From the NCBI GenBank assembly GCA_039800325.1, contig JBDLQY010000256.1, positions 1 through 64,000 on the forward strand: a stretch of 64,000 nucleotides of DNA, read 5' to 3'. Of this stretch, positions 1 to 8,320 are shown piece after piece; the first letter of the stretch is position 1, and each line of letters starts with the position of its first letter. Position numbers and translations under genes: made by a program. The notes beneath the pieces are model-generated. The model did not search any database. It was not told where the DNA came from and saw only the letters and a program-made list of their open reading frames with translations. This DNA is from SYIM01 sp039800325 (GTDB lineage Bacteria > Pseudomonadota > Gammaproteobacteria > Burkholderiales > Burkholderiaceae_E).

Positions 1-1
1 C

Positions 2-1015
2 GCAGAGCGGCTGAGCGACGACGTTGAACTCATTGAGTCTATCGATAACCCCCGTTTGACTGAGCTGTTTCCAGATGAAGCCCCGGCCTTACGCAATGAT
101 GTTGAGCTGCTGCGTTGGGCCAGCGCACCCTTTGATACGCAGGCCTTTCTGGCAGGGCAGCAATCACCGGTCTTCTTCGGTTCGGCCATCAATAATTTTG
201 GCGTTCAGGAAATTCTGAATGCCCTGGTTACCTGGGCCCCGGCGCCTCAGGCGCGGGATGCAGGTAAGCGCTTGGTTCAGCCGACAGAGTCAGCGTTCAC
301 CGGTTTCGTCTTCAAGATTCAGGCCAATATGGATCCGAGACACCGTGATCGAATCGCGTTCGTGCGCATCTGTTCAGGTCGCTATACGCCGGGCTGCAAG
401 GTTCAACACATGCGCTTGAAGCGCGAAATCAAGCTTGCAAATGCCGTGTCCTTCATGGCCAATGAGCGTGTGGCCAGTGAGGAGGCGGTCGCTGGTGACA
501 TCATCGGTCTGCATAACCACGGACAGCTTCAAATTGGCGATACGCTGACCGAAGGAGAGGTTCTAGCCTTTAAGGGAATTCCTTATTTCGCACCCGAGCT
601 GTTCCGAAATGCTCGCGCGAAAGATCCCTTTAAGGCCAAGCAATTACAAAAAGGCCTGAAGGAGCTCGGCGAAGAAGGCGCCATTCAGGTTTTTGAAAAC
701 GCGTTAGGCCACACCCTGCTGGGTGCGGTAGGTCCGTTGCAGTTTGAGATCGTTGCGCATCGCCTGCAGACCGAATATCAAGTCGATGCTGTTTATGATT
801 CCAGCGACATACACCTAGCGCGCTGGCTCGTGTTTGCAGACGACGCCGCGCGCAAGCGCTTCGAGCGCGAGCAGGCGGCGAGACTTGCACACGACGTGGA
901 CGGAAACGCTGTGTATCTCGCACCCAACAAATACAATCTACAGGTCACCATGGAGGCCTGGCCCTCGGTACGATTCCTATCCACCCGTGAACACGGCGAG
1001 CGTTTGGCCACATGA
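2..1015 (+). CDS. prfC: Peptide chain release factor 3, C-terminal part (5' truncated by window)
   Basis: The reading frame is open from base 2, so the gene begins upstream of the window; about 337 residues are visible. They match the part of RF3 that follows the GTP-binding core: domain II beta-barrel and the C-terminal domain, including a stretch near 720-770 (VGPLQFE...AHRL) typical of RF3. RF3 is a cytosolic translational GTPase that recycles RF1/RF2 after peptide release. The G-domain motifs are outside the window. The stop overlaps the nudC start as ATGA, suggesting coupled translation. Elongation factor G is unlikely given the C-terminal sequence. Confidence 0.93.
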   Translation, partial: AERLSDDVELIESIDNPRLTELFPDEAPALRNDVELLRWASAPFDTQAFLAGQQSPVFFGSAINNFGVQEILNALVTWAPAPQARDAGKRLVQPTESAFTGFVFKIQANMDPRHRDRIAFVRICSGRYTPGCKVQHMRLKREIKLANAVSFMANERVASEEAVAGDIIGLHNHGQLQIGDTLTEGEVLAFKGIPYFAPELFRNARAKDPFKAKQLQKGLKELGEEGAIQVFENALGHTLLGAVGPLQFEIVAHRLQTEYQVDAVYDSSDIHLARWLVFADDAARKRFEREQAARLAHDVDGNAVYLAPNKYNLQVTMEAWPSVRFLSTREHGERLAT

Positions 1016-1842
1016 TTATTACGCCCGATGAATTTCTGCCGGCGGTCGATATCGAGCTTGCCGATGACGTGATCGCGCACGTGTTTTGTGGCGATCGGCT
1101 GGTGTTACATGCCGAGGATGCCGTCGCGAGGCCGTGGCGGTTTTACCGAGAGCTTGGGCTAGATGCCAGTCGGATAACCGCGATCGGTCATCGTGGCTCG
1201 CAGGCTCATGCAGCAGTGAGCTTGTCCGATAGCCCTGACTTCACGGTTCCCGCGCCGCTTAAAACAGCTGGGCTCAGGGCTTGGTTTGGTGTCATGGCCG
1301 ACGATGCACTATCCATAGCCATGCGCGGTGTTCAATTGCTTGAGTGGGATCGAAGCCACCGTTTCTGCGGGGCGTGCTCAACACCCACGCAGCATGTTTC
1401 AGGTGAGCGCGCTCGCCGCTGTCCTGCGTGCGGCTTGTCCGCCTACCCAAGAATCTCACCGGCCATGATGGTGCTCGTGACGCGCGGGCAACAACTGCTG
1501 CTGGGTCGGGGCCTTAATTTCCCGCCGGGTCGTTACAGCGCGCTAGCGGGCTTTCTCGAGGCTGGCGAGACGATTGAACAGGCAGTGGTGCGCGAGGTGC
1601 GTGAAGAAGTCGGTGTCGAGATCGAGCAGCTGCGCTACTTTGGCAGTCAGAGTTGGCCGTTTCCCAATTCGCTGATGATTGCCTTTCGGGCTGAATGGGC
1701 AAGCGGTGACATTCGCGTCGATCCAGCCGAGTTGGCTGATGCGGGTTGGTTCGAGCCAGACCAGCTACCCGATCTCCCGCCCCGAATTTCAATCTCGCGC
1801 GCCCTGATCGAGGCCACGCTGAAAGAGCTTCGCAACCGTTGA
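1012..1842 (+). CDS. nudC: NADH pyrophosphatase / NAD-capped RNA hydrolase NudC
   Basis: 276 residues with the NudC arrangement: an N-terminal domain, a zinc ribbon with two CxxC pairs (CGAC and CPAC, about residues 118-141), then a Nudix domain. The Nudix box reads G-x5-E-x7-REVREEVG (about residues 180-202), and the NudC signature SQSWPFPNS follows. The family hydrolyses NAD(H) to NMN(H) and AMP and removes NAD caps from RNA. The start codon overlaps the prfC stop by four bases. Confidence 0.95.
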   Translation: MIITPDEFLPAVDIELADDVIAHVFCGDRLVLHAEDAVARPWRFYRELGLDASRITAIGHRGSQAHAAVSLSDSPDFTVPAPLKTAGLRAWFGVMADDALSIAMRGVQLLEWDRSHRFCGACSTPTQHVSGERARRCPACGLSAYPRISPAMMVLVTRGQQLLLGRGLNFPPGRYSALAGFLEAGETIEQAVVREVREEVGVEIEQLRYFGSQSWPFPNSLMIAFRAEWASGDIRVDPAELADAGWFEPDQLPDLPPRISISRALIEATLKELRNR

Positions 1843-1846
1843 AGCG

Positions 1847-2791
1847 TTAGCGTTTAGGTCTTGCAGTATTGCGACCTATTGGTACCGGTGGCCGTGCAGC
1901 GTTATGTGACAGCAGCGACTGGGCCGAATCGAGTACGGCCTTGACGCAGGGGTGTGTATCGCGCCGCTGAACCGAAATAACAAAAAACTCCTGGCGAATA
2001 TCGCGGGTGCGTCCAATCTCCTGCACCGCGTACTGACGCGATAAATCATCGCGCAGCACCGATGGCGCAGCAAATACGCCCAGACCCGCTGTGCCAAAGG
2101 CATTCATCAGCGCTGCGTCATCAAACTCAGCAATGAGGTCGGGTTCAATCGTGTGCGCTTCAAACCATTGCAGCAGTCGCCCGTGTACCGCTGAGTCTTG
2201 GCCAGGCATCAGAAAAGGTCTGGCATGCAGGCTTCTGGGAAAACCTGCGCTCAGCTCTGCCGCCAAAGCCGCCGATGCAAAAAAGCTTAACCCTGAATCC
2301 CCAAGCCGATGGTTAAAAGCGCGAACACTCATACCCGCTGGTATTGGAGTGTCCGCGACCACCATATCGAGCCGGTGGACGGCTAGTTCGGCCAGCAGGT
2401 CGGCCAGTTTCCATTCGCGTGCGGTGAGGTGTACTGCTCGGCCGATATGGACTGCCGGTTCGATAAAACGATAGGCAAGCGCCTTTGGTACGACGTCGGC
2501 AATACCAACTCGAAAGTGAACCGAGCCGGCGCTTCCAACGCCACGCAAAACCGCCTGAGCTTCTGCCCCCATGGCGAAAATTCGATCGGCATAGCTTAAG
2601 GCCAGGGTGCCGGTCTCGGTGAGTTCAAGACGGCGACCTCGCCGCTCGAAAAGCTTCACGCCCAGTGATTCTTCAAGCTCGTGAAGTTGCTCGCTGATGG
2701 TTTGCGGCGTCACGTGAGAAAGCTCGCTGGCGCGGGCGATACTGCCCGCGTGGGCGACTCGCCAAAAGTAATGAAGATGCTTGTAATTCAT
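1847..2791 (-). CDS. LysR-family transcriptional regulator, NhaR-like
   Basis: 314 residues from the ATG at 2791, chosen over an upstream in-frame start at 2821 because AGGAA lies about 8 bases before it and the protein then begins MNYKHLHYFW, the usual NhaR-type N-terminus. Residues 1-60 form the winged helix-turn-helix (SIARASELSHVTPQTISEQL); the rest resembles a LysR substrate-binding domain. E. coli NhaR activates a Na+/H+ antiporter gene, but no antiporter is adjacent here, so the target is unknown. It is divergent from the Rrf2 gene, and the two share a 105-bp intergenic region. Confidence 0.88.
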   Translation of the reverse strand: MNYKHLHYFWRVAHAGSIARASELSHVTPQTISEQLHELEESLGVKLFERRGRRLELTETGTLALSYADRIFAMGAEAQAVLRGVGSAGSVHFRVGIADVVPKALAYRFIEPAVHIGRAVHLTAREWKLADLLAELAVHRLDMVVADTPIPAGMSVRAFNHRLGDSGLSFFASAALAAELSAGFPRSLHARPFLMPGQDSAVHGRLLQWFEAHTIEPDLIAEFDDAALMNAFGTAGLGVFAAPSVLRDDLSRQYAVQEIGRTRDIRQEFFVISVQRRDTHPCVKAVLDSAQSLLSHNAARPPVPIGRNTARPKR

Positions 2792-2872
2792 CGGATATTC
2801 CTGATGAATGAACCGGAACAAACGACTATACCGAACATTAGCCGACCCATACCATGATGTTTCTAACCTAAA

Positions 2873-2885
2873 GGGAATTATTCCC
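2873..2885. promoter_or_regulatory. Perfect 6-bp inverted repeat before the Rrf2 gene (candidate operator)
   Basis: GGGAAT-T-ATTCCC is a perfect 13-bp palindrome directly upstream of the GGGAG ribosome-binding site (2886-2890) of the Rrf2-family gene, in the LysR/Rrf2 intergenic region. Position and symmetry suit autorepression by a dimeric regulator. It does not resemble the E. coli IscR type 1 site. Binding is inferred. Confidence 0.4.
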
Positions 2886-2896
2886 GGGAGAACGAC

Positions 2897-3358
2897 ATGA
2901 AGGTCTCAACCAAAGCCCGTATCGCCACAGCGGCCCTGGTCGAGCTTGGCGTAAACCGCACCCGGCAGCCAGCCCGTCTTGCAGACATCGCTGATCGCCT
3001 GCAGGTATCGTTATCTCATCTTGAGCATCTGTTTGGCCTGTTGCGCCGCCACGAACTCGTGGAGGGCTTCCGGGGACCTGGTGGGGGTTATGTGTTGGCC
3101 CGCGCAGCCCGCGACATCAGTGTGGGCGATATCGTGTACTGCGTTGACCAGCTTGACGACCCGGCTGTGCGTGCCGAGCGTGAACAGGCCATGAGCACTC
3201 CCGGCGCTCATGTCTGGGAGCAGTTGCACGAAAAGGCCATGGATTATCTCGACACCGTGTCTCTTCAGACCTTGATTGATTCCCGGCAGTGCGCGCAACC
3301 CAGTGTGGCGGCAGCCGGGGCGCCGAAGTGGGTGACCGGAGAGTCTGTGGCCGCATGA
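2897..3358 (+). CDS. Rrf2-family regulator lacking the Fe-S cysteine cluster
   Basis: 153 residues. The winged-helix N-terminus is typical of Rrf2/IscR proteins: MKVSTKARIATAAL, a helix-turn-helix near residues 27-50, and the wing signature GFRGPGGGYVLAR. IscR and relatives carry three closely spaced cysteines near residues 92-104 for a 2Fe-2S cluster. Here that segment has none; the only cysteines are one in YCVDQ and one near the C-terminus. The protein therefore probably does not bind a cluster in the IscR manner. A GGGAG site lies 6 bases before the ATG. It is not beside isc genes, so iscR is not assigned. Confidence 0.88.
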   Translation: MKVSTKARIATAALVELGVNRTRQPARLADIADRLQVSLSHLEHLFGLLRRHELVEGFRGPGGGYVLARAARDISVGDIVYCVDQLDDPAVRAEREQAMSTPGAHVWEQLHEKAMDYLDTVSLQTLIDSRQCAQPSVAAAGAPKWVTGESVAA

Positions 3359-3428
3359 GTGGTAGTGGCATAGAGTCGCCAGCGTGACCCGATGAGACGC
3401 TTGCGTCATACTCGAACCTGGAGCGAGT

Positions 3429-3459
3429 CGTCAGCCTGAGCTGCCTGCATGGGCTGACG
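3429..3459 (+). other. 8-bp inverted repeat between the Rrf2 gene and nnrU
   Basis: CGTCAGCC (3429-3436) and GGCTGACG (3452-3459) can pair around a 15-base loop. No T-run follows, so a classical Rho-independent terminator is not supported. It could be a factor-dependent 3' structure of the upstream mRNA or part of the nnrU leader. Confidence 0.3.
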
Positions 3460-3490
3460 CTTGCATCGGGGACAGTATCCGGAGTGCTTC

Positions 3491-4087
3491 ATGAGTTTGC
3501 TGGTGCTTGGTTTGGTTATCTTCCTCGGTGTACACAGTGTCCGGGTGTTTGCCGAGGCGTGGCGCACACGCACGATCGCGGCCATCGGTCCGCTGGCCTG
3601 GAAAGGACTTTATTCGGTTGGCTCCTTAATCGGATTCGTTCTGATCATCAAGGGCTATGCGCTTGCCCGCGAGGCGCCAGTCATGCTGTGGAGTCCGCCG
3701 CTAGCCATGCGGCATCTGGCCTCTTTGCTGACGCTGGTTTCATTTGTTTTGCTGGCGGCCGCTTACGTTCCGCGCAACAGAATCCGCATCAAACTCGGTC
3801 ACCCGATGGTGATTGCGGTCAAGCTGTGGGCGTTTGCACATCTGCTCGCCAACCAGACGCTGGCCGACGCATTTCTGTTTGGCGGCTTTCTGTTGTGGGC
3901 AGTCCTGAGTTTTCGGGCTGCGCGAGCGCGCGACCGTGCAGCGAAGCTCGCGGGCATTCAGGCTGCCGGCGCAAGCGGCTCAATCATGGCTGATCTGGCC
4001 ACCGTGGCGATTGGTCTGGTCGCCTGGGCCGCGTTTGCGATGGCCCTGCACGCGCGTTGGATTGGTGTAGCGCCCTTTGGCGCTTGA
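3491..4087 (+). CDS. NnrU-family membrane protein
   Basis: 198 residues from the ATG at 3491, preferred over an upstream TTG at 3461 because GGAG lies 6 bases before it and the hydrophobic N-terminus starts there. Five or six predicted membrane segments, with family features such as the short loop AYVPRNRIRIKLGHPM. NnrU proteins are integral membrane proteins linked in some bacteria to nitric oxide metabolism and related to the isoprenoid-modifying NnrU/Z-ISO group; the biochemical role in bacteria is unclear. No denitrification genes are adjacent. Confidence 0.85.
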   Translation: MSLLVLGLVIFLGVHSVRVFAEAWRTRTIAAIGPLAWKGLYSVGSLIGFVLIIKGYALAREAPVMLWSPPLAMRHLASLLTLVSFVLLAAAYVPRNRIRIKLGHPMVIAVKLWAFAHLLANQTLADAFLFGGFLLWAVLSFRAARARDRAAKLAGIQAAGASGSIMADLATVAIGLVAWAAFAMALHARWIGVAPFGA

Positions 4088-4143
4088 TGGGTGTGGCCCT
4101 GTTTGGCTGGCAAGCGGTCTGCTGCGCGAACCCAACGCTTCGA

Positions 4144-5343
4144 TTACCTTATGCGCTCGATCCCACCGCTCGTGCCGCCCGCCAGCTTGGTCTCTACGGC
4201 GCGGGCGAAGAATGCAGCACCTAACGGAAGCGACGCGTCGTTGAAATCATAGGCGGGGTTGTGCACTTCACAGCCGCTGGTGCCATCGCCATTGCCGATG
4301 TTGATGTAGCAACCCGGGACTTTTTCCAGCATGAATGAGAAGTCTTCTGAGGCCATGATCAGGGGCGGGTTGCGCTCGACCGATGCCTCGCCCACCAGTT
4401 CAGTGCAGACGGCTGCGGCAAACTCAGCCTGTTCCGCATCATTGATGGTTGGCGCAAAGTTGATACGGAAGGATAGGCTTGCCTGGGCGCCGAAGGTTGC
4501 CGCGCAGCCCTCGATAATACGCAGCATGGCGGCTTCGATTTTGCTGAGCGTCTCGCGTGAAAAAGCGCGTACAGTGCCTGCAAGGCGCGCTGTCTGGGGG
4601 ATGACGTTATAGGCATCTCCGGCATGAATTTGCGTGACCGATACGACCGCCGAGTCCAGCGGGCGGAGATTGCGCGAGACGATGGTCTGAAGGCTGGCTG
4701 CGATCTGCGTGGCGACCATGATGGGGTCAACCGAGGATTCAGGTCGCGCGCCATGAGAGCCACGGCCGGTGATGTCGATGTCAAAGAAAGCCCCACCGGC
4801 CATCATGGGGCCGGCGCGGACTGCGAAACGCCCGACAGCCAGACCCGGCCGATTGTGCATGCCAAAAATGCTCTGGCAGGCAAAGCGCTCGAAGAGGCCG
4901 TCCTCTATCATCGCCAGCGCGCCGCCCAGACCCTCTTCGGCCGGCTGAAAAATGAAGTTGACCGTGCCGTCAAAGCGGCGGGTTTTCGCGAGATAGCGCG
5001 CCGCGCCCAACAACATCGCCGTGTGGCCATCGTGGCCGCAGGCATGCATGCGCCCAGGGTTGCGTGAGCGGTGCGCAAACGTGTTGCCTTCGAGAATGGG
5101 TAGCGCATCCATATCGGCGCGCAGCCCGATGCTACGTTGGCTGGTACCAGCCCTCAAAACGCCCACGACGCCTGTCTTGCCAACGCCGCGATACACCTCC
5201 ATGCCGAAACTGGCCAACCGTGTAGCGACGAGCTCGGCGGTGCGTGATTCTTGAAATCCAAGCTCGGGATGGGCGTGAAAATCGCGCCGCCAGTCGGTCA
5301 TCTCGCCATGGTGATCAACAATCAGGGGGTCGATTCGCATCAT
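4144..5343 (-). CDS. M20 family amidohydrolase, hippurate hydrolase type
   Basis: 399 residues from the ATG at 5343; the adjacent ATG at 5340 is equally possible. The upstream gene's TGA overlaps the first ATG as ATGA and GGAG lies just before, so translation is probably coupled. Metal-binding motifs of the M20D group are intact: MHACGHDGHTAMLLGAA, QPAEEG and MASEDFSFM. Family members remove acyl groups from N-acylated amino acids (hippurate, N-acetyl amino acids, indole conjugates). It is last in an operon with another M20 deacylase and a PLP ammonia-lyase, pointing to breakdown of an N-acyl amino acid; the substrate is unknown. Confidence 0.88.
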   Translation of the reverse strand: MMRIDPLIVDHHGEMTDWRRDFHAHPELGFQESRTAELVATRLASFGMEVYRGVGKTGVVGVLRAGTSQRSIGLRADMDALPILEGNTFAHRSRNPGRMHACGHDGHTAMLLGAARYLAKTRRFDGTVNFIFQPAEEGLGGALAMIEDGLFERFACQSIFGMHNRPGLAVGRFAVRAGPMMAGGAFFDIDITGRGSHGARPESSVDPIMVATQIAASLQTIVSRNLRPLDSAVVSVTQIHAGDAYNVIPQTARLAGTVRAFSRETLSKIEAAMLRIIEGCAATFGAQASLSFRINFAPTINDAEQAEFAAAVCTELVGEASVERNPPLIMASEDFSFMLEKVPGCYINIGNGDGTSGCEVHNPAYDFNDASLPLGAAFFARAVETKLAGGTSGGIERIR

Positions 5344-6629
5344 GTTCTCCGCGGTCTTACACCACACCAGCGTGCAATAAAAAGGGCGATGGTCTGAGTG
5401 ACCTCGCGCATGGAGGAAAGGTTAACCCGTTCATCAAAGCCATGAATCTGCTCAGCGACCGGACCGTACACCAAAGCAGGAATACCCGCGTACAGGCCGA
5501 AAAATCGGGCATCGGTGGTTCCGGTGCTGGCGAGGTGCCCAAGCGGCCGGCCGGTAACATCACCGTGGCACTGCTCTAAAACAGCCTGCGCGGCGGTGTT
5601 CTTGGGCAGCTCATAGCCTTCCGCTTGAAAGCCGTGATAGACGACCTCGGGCGGGTTGTGGCGCAGAAATGCGTCTTTCTGTGCGGCCAGTGCAACCGTC
5701 TGCTCGATCTCGGCGCGCGCCTGCGCGAGATCGACTCCCGGAAAAACCGCAACCCGCATATCGAATGTGCACCAGGAGGGAACGCTGGATGTCCAATCGC
5801 CACCTTCGATACGGCTCAGGACAAAATTGAGGGGATGGTCATGTCCGGCAAATGCCGGGTGGCCCTGGTCGTTCCATCGATGTTCAAGCGCATGCAGCGC
5901 CTGCACAATGGGAAACACGGCCTCAATGGCGTTGGCGCCTGTGCCCGCGACGGCTACGTGGGCTGGGCGCCCACGAATCTTCACCTGAAACCACATCACA
6001 CCGACCTGAGCGGACATCAGGTGGGCGCCGCTGGGCTCGCTGATCAGGGCGCACTCAGCGCGATAGCCGCGCGCCAGGCAGGCGAGCGCACCGTTGCCGG
6101 TGCACTCTTCTTCGACCACGGACTGCAGGTACACATCGCCGTCGGGTTCGAGCCCCGCCCGGTGCAATGCGTCGAGCGCAAACAGGTTGGCTGCAAGACC
6201 CGCTTTCATGTCTCCGGCACCACGGCCGTTCATCCAGCCATCTCGGATCTGTGGCTCAAAGGGCGGGACCTGCCACATTGAAAGCGGCCCCGTCGGGACG
6301 ACATCAATATGGCCGTTGAGGATGAGAGAACGTCCGGCGCCCTGGGCGCGCCAGGCGCCGACGACGTTATAGGCGTTGTCATAGGACACCGACACGGGCG
6401 AGAAACCTGGCAGGTGACTGATGTCTTCGACCGCGACTTTCCAGCGGTCAACCGCCAGCGCCCGGGCGTGAAACGCCCGCGCCATAAAGTCCTGAGCAGG
6501 CGCTTCGTCACCGCGCAGCGAGGGCATTCGGACGAGGTCAGCAAGCCAGGCGACCTGTTGCTCAAAACCGGCGTCAACTGCCGTCACGATATCGGCCGTT
6601 AACCGGAGATCTGCTGACGTGGATGGCAT
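5340..6629 (-). CDS. M20 family deacylase (ArgE/DapE type)
   Basis: 429 residues from the ATG at 6629, which has GGGGG about 7 bases upstream; an in-frame ATG at 6662 that overlaps the previous stop as TGATG is an alternative and adds 11 residues. Dizinc hydrolase motifs are present in order: LNGHIDVVPTG, GRGAGDMKAG, VVEEECTGNG, GHLASTGTTDARFF and a C-terminal HGFDERV. The family deacylates N-acetyl amino acids such as acetylornithine. A catabolic role is more likely than arginine synthesis because its neighbours are an ammonia-lyase and a second amidohydrolase. Confidence 0.88.
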   Translation of the reverse strand: MPSTSADLRLTADIVTAVDAGFEQQVAWLADLVRMPSLRGDEAPAQDFMARAFHARALAVDRWKVAVEDISHLPGFSPVSVSYDNAYNVVGAWRAQGAGRSLILNGHIDVVPTGPLSMWQVPPFEPQIRDGWMNGRGAGDMKAGLAANLFALDALHRAGLEPDGDVYLQSVVEEECTGNGALACLARGYRAECALISEPSGAHLMSAQVGVMWFQVKIRGRPAHVAVAGTGANAIEAVFPIVQALHALEHRWNDQGHPAFAGHDHPLNFVLSRIEGGDWTSSVPSWCTFDMRVAVFPGVDLAQARAEIEQTVALAAQKDAFLRHNPPEVVYHGFQAEGYELPKNTAAQAVLEQCHGDVTGRPLGHLASTGTTDARFFGLYAGIPALVYGPVAEQIHGFDERVNLSSMREVTQTIALFIARWCGVRPRRT

Positions 6630-6661
6630 GAGTGGAACCCCCGGGGAGGCTGATGGGCTCA

Positions 6662-7630
6662 TCAAAAACGCTGCGCGAGATACTGACCGAAGCGAACCGG
6701 GTCGGCGTTGCCGCCGCTTAAAATGACTCCGACACGTCGGCCCTCGGCCTTGACGATGCCCTCCAGAAGCGCGGCCGCAGCCAGACATCCAGTGGGCTCA
6801 ACCATGATCTTGAGTTGCGCTGCCAGCTGTTGCAGCGTGCGCACCAGCGCATCATCGCTGACGGTAACGATGTCGTCGACACAGGCCCGAATCACGGCAA
6901 AGGTGAGCTCTCCGGGCGACGTGGTCTGGGCCCCGTCGGCGATGGTGTTGGGCACGTCGATACGGATACGTTTGCCGGCCGCGAGGGACTGCTGCACATC
7001 ATTGCCGGCGCTGGGCTCTACACCCACCACGCGGCAGCTGGGCGCCAGGGCGCGGGCCGCTACCGCGCAACCTGAGATTAAGCCGCCGCCGCCCAGGCAG
7101 ACCAGCAGGACATCGAGTGGACCGACGGCATCAAACAGTTCGCGAGCGGCAGTGCCCTGGCCCGCCATGACATCGGGATGATCGTACGGCGGGATCAGTG
7201 TCATGCCGCGCTCAGCCGCGATGCGCTGACCAATGGCCTCTCGGTCTTCCCGATAGCGGTCATACATCACCACCTCAGCGCCGTGGCTACGGGTAGCGGC
7301 CAGTTTGATGGATGGCGCATCCTGGGGCATGACGATGACCGCGGGCATTCCCAACAGTTTGGCCGAGCGGGCGATGGCCTGAGCGTGGTTGCCCGACGAG
7401 TAGGTGATGACGCCCGCGCGGCGCTGCGCGGCGTCGAAACGGGCCAGCGAGTTGTAGGCGCCACGGAACTTGAAGGCCCCCGTGTGTTGCAGGTTCTCGG
7501 CCTTGAAGAAAACCCGTGCGCCCGTTCGCGCGTCGATCTCCGGCGAACTGAGGACCGGCGTATTGACGGCAACCCCAGCCAGACGCTGGCTGGCGGCTTC
7601 GATGTCCGAATATTCAATGGGCAAGTTCAT
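6662..7630 (-). CDS. PLP-dependent serine/threonine or threo-3-hydroxyaspartate ammonia-lyase
   Basis: 322 residues, the size of biodegradative or hydroxyaspartate ammonia-lyases rather than IlvA, with no C-terminal ACT regulatory domain. The PLP lysine is K54 in HTGAFKFRGA; SSGNHAQA and the phosphate-binding loop CLGGGGLISG are intact. The family deaminates beta-hydroxy amino acids to keto acids and ammonia. First gene of the three-gene operon with two M20 deacylases: deacylation followed by deamination is a coherent route. The hydroxyectoine-degradation dehydratase EutB belongs to the same fold, but the other eut/doe genes are absent. Confidence 0.85.
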   Translation of the reverse strand: MNLPIEYSDIEAASQRLAGVAVNTPVLSSPEIDARTGARVFFKAENLQHTGAFKFRGAYNSLARFDAAQRRAGVITYSSGNHAQAIARSAKLLGMPAVIVMPQDAPSIKLAATRSHGAEVVMYDRYREDREAIGQRIAAERGMTLIPPYDHPDVMAGQGTAARELFDAVGPLDVLLVCLGGGGLISGCAVAARALAPSCRVVGVEPSAGNDVQQSLAAGKRIRIDVPNTIADGAQTTSPGELTFAVIRACVDDIVTVSDDALVRTLQQLAAQLKIMVEPTGCLAAAALLEGIVKAEGRRVGVILSGGNADPVRFGQYLAQRF

Positions 7631-7676
7631 GATGCGCGTGTACAGTGTGACGCAGAGTCGTTTTGGAGTGTGCGAC

Positions 7677-8312
7677 GTGCCGCTGGTTGAGGGTCAAATC
7701 AAAAGTCGAGAGCCTAGCATTCTGGCGCTGGATTCGGCGGGCTTGCCTCGCCGCTGGATCAACCTGGAAGATGCGGCTGCCTACTACTGTCGGGGCGCTG
7801 TAGCCTGGGATCTGGGCGACCATGCCTTCACGCTGCACGGCGGGGTTAACCGGGCCAGCGGCGAGCAATCACGCCTGGTGCTGCGTTCTATCGTCGCTGT
7901 GCGAGGCGAGCGTGGCCGCCACCGTGGTTCGGCGCAGACGCCGGTTCTGCTGCGCGACATGTTGTTTGCGCGCGATCGCATGATGTGCGCCTATTGCGGC
8001 GGCCGCTTCAGGGCCGCGGACCTGACCGCCGAGCACGTGTTACCCCAAAGCCGTGGTGGCTCGAATCGCTGGGCCAATCTCGTGAGCGCCTGCCGGCCTT
8101 GCAACCACCGCAAAGGCAACCGAACACCCGAAGAGGCCGGTATGGCCTTGCTCTATGTGCCGTACACACCCAGCCTTCATGAGGGCTTCATTCTTCGAAA
8201 CCGGCGCATTCTGGCCGACCAGATGGCCTTTCTGATGGCCGGAGTACCTCCGCATTCGCGTTTGCACGGGCCGGACCCTGCGGCGGTTGGGTCTGTACAC
8301 ACGAGGGTCTGA
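7677..8312 (+). CDS. HNH endonuclease domain protein
   Basis: 211 residues from the GTG at 7677, chosen because GGAG lies 8 bases before it; an ATG at 7632 is possible but has no ribosome-binding site. The HNH nuclease core is in the middle: CAYCGGRF, then LTAEHVLPQSRGG, then CRPCNHRKGNRTPEEA, giving two CxxC zinc pairs around the catalytic histidine. The first 90 residues are an unrecognised extension. Such stand-alone HNH proteins are common on bacterial chromosomes and their role is mostly unknown. No methyltransferase or phage genes flank it, so it is not part of an obvious restriction system. Confidence 0.85.
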   Translation: MPLVEGQIKSREPSILALDSAGLPRRWINLEDAAAYYCRGAVAWDLGDHAFTLHGGVNRASGEQSRLVLRSIVAVRGERGRHRGSAQTPVLLRDMLFARDRMMCAYCGGRFRAADLTAEHVLPQSRGGSNRWANLVSACRPCNHRKGNRTPEEAGMALLYVPYTPSLHEGFILRNRRILADQMAFLMAGVPPHSRLHGPDPAAVGSVHTRV

Positions 8313-8320
8313 GCCGGGCT

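Noticed and set aside
2897..3358. Assignment as iscR
   Set aside because: The cluster cysteines are missing and no isc genes follow.
3429..3459. Rho-independent terminator after the Rrf2 gene
   Set aside because: The stem is good but no T-run follows on either strand; kept only as an inverted repeat.
6662..7630. Assignment as ilvA or eutB
   Set aside because: It lacks the ACT-like regulatory domain of biosynthetic IlvA, and no other ectoine/hydroxyectoine degradation genes are nearby.
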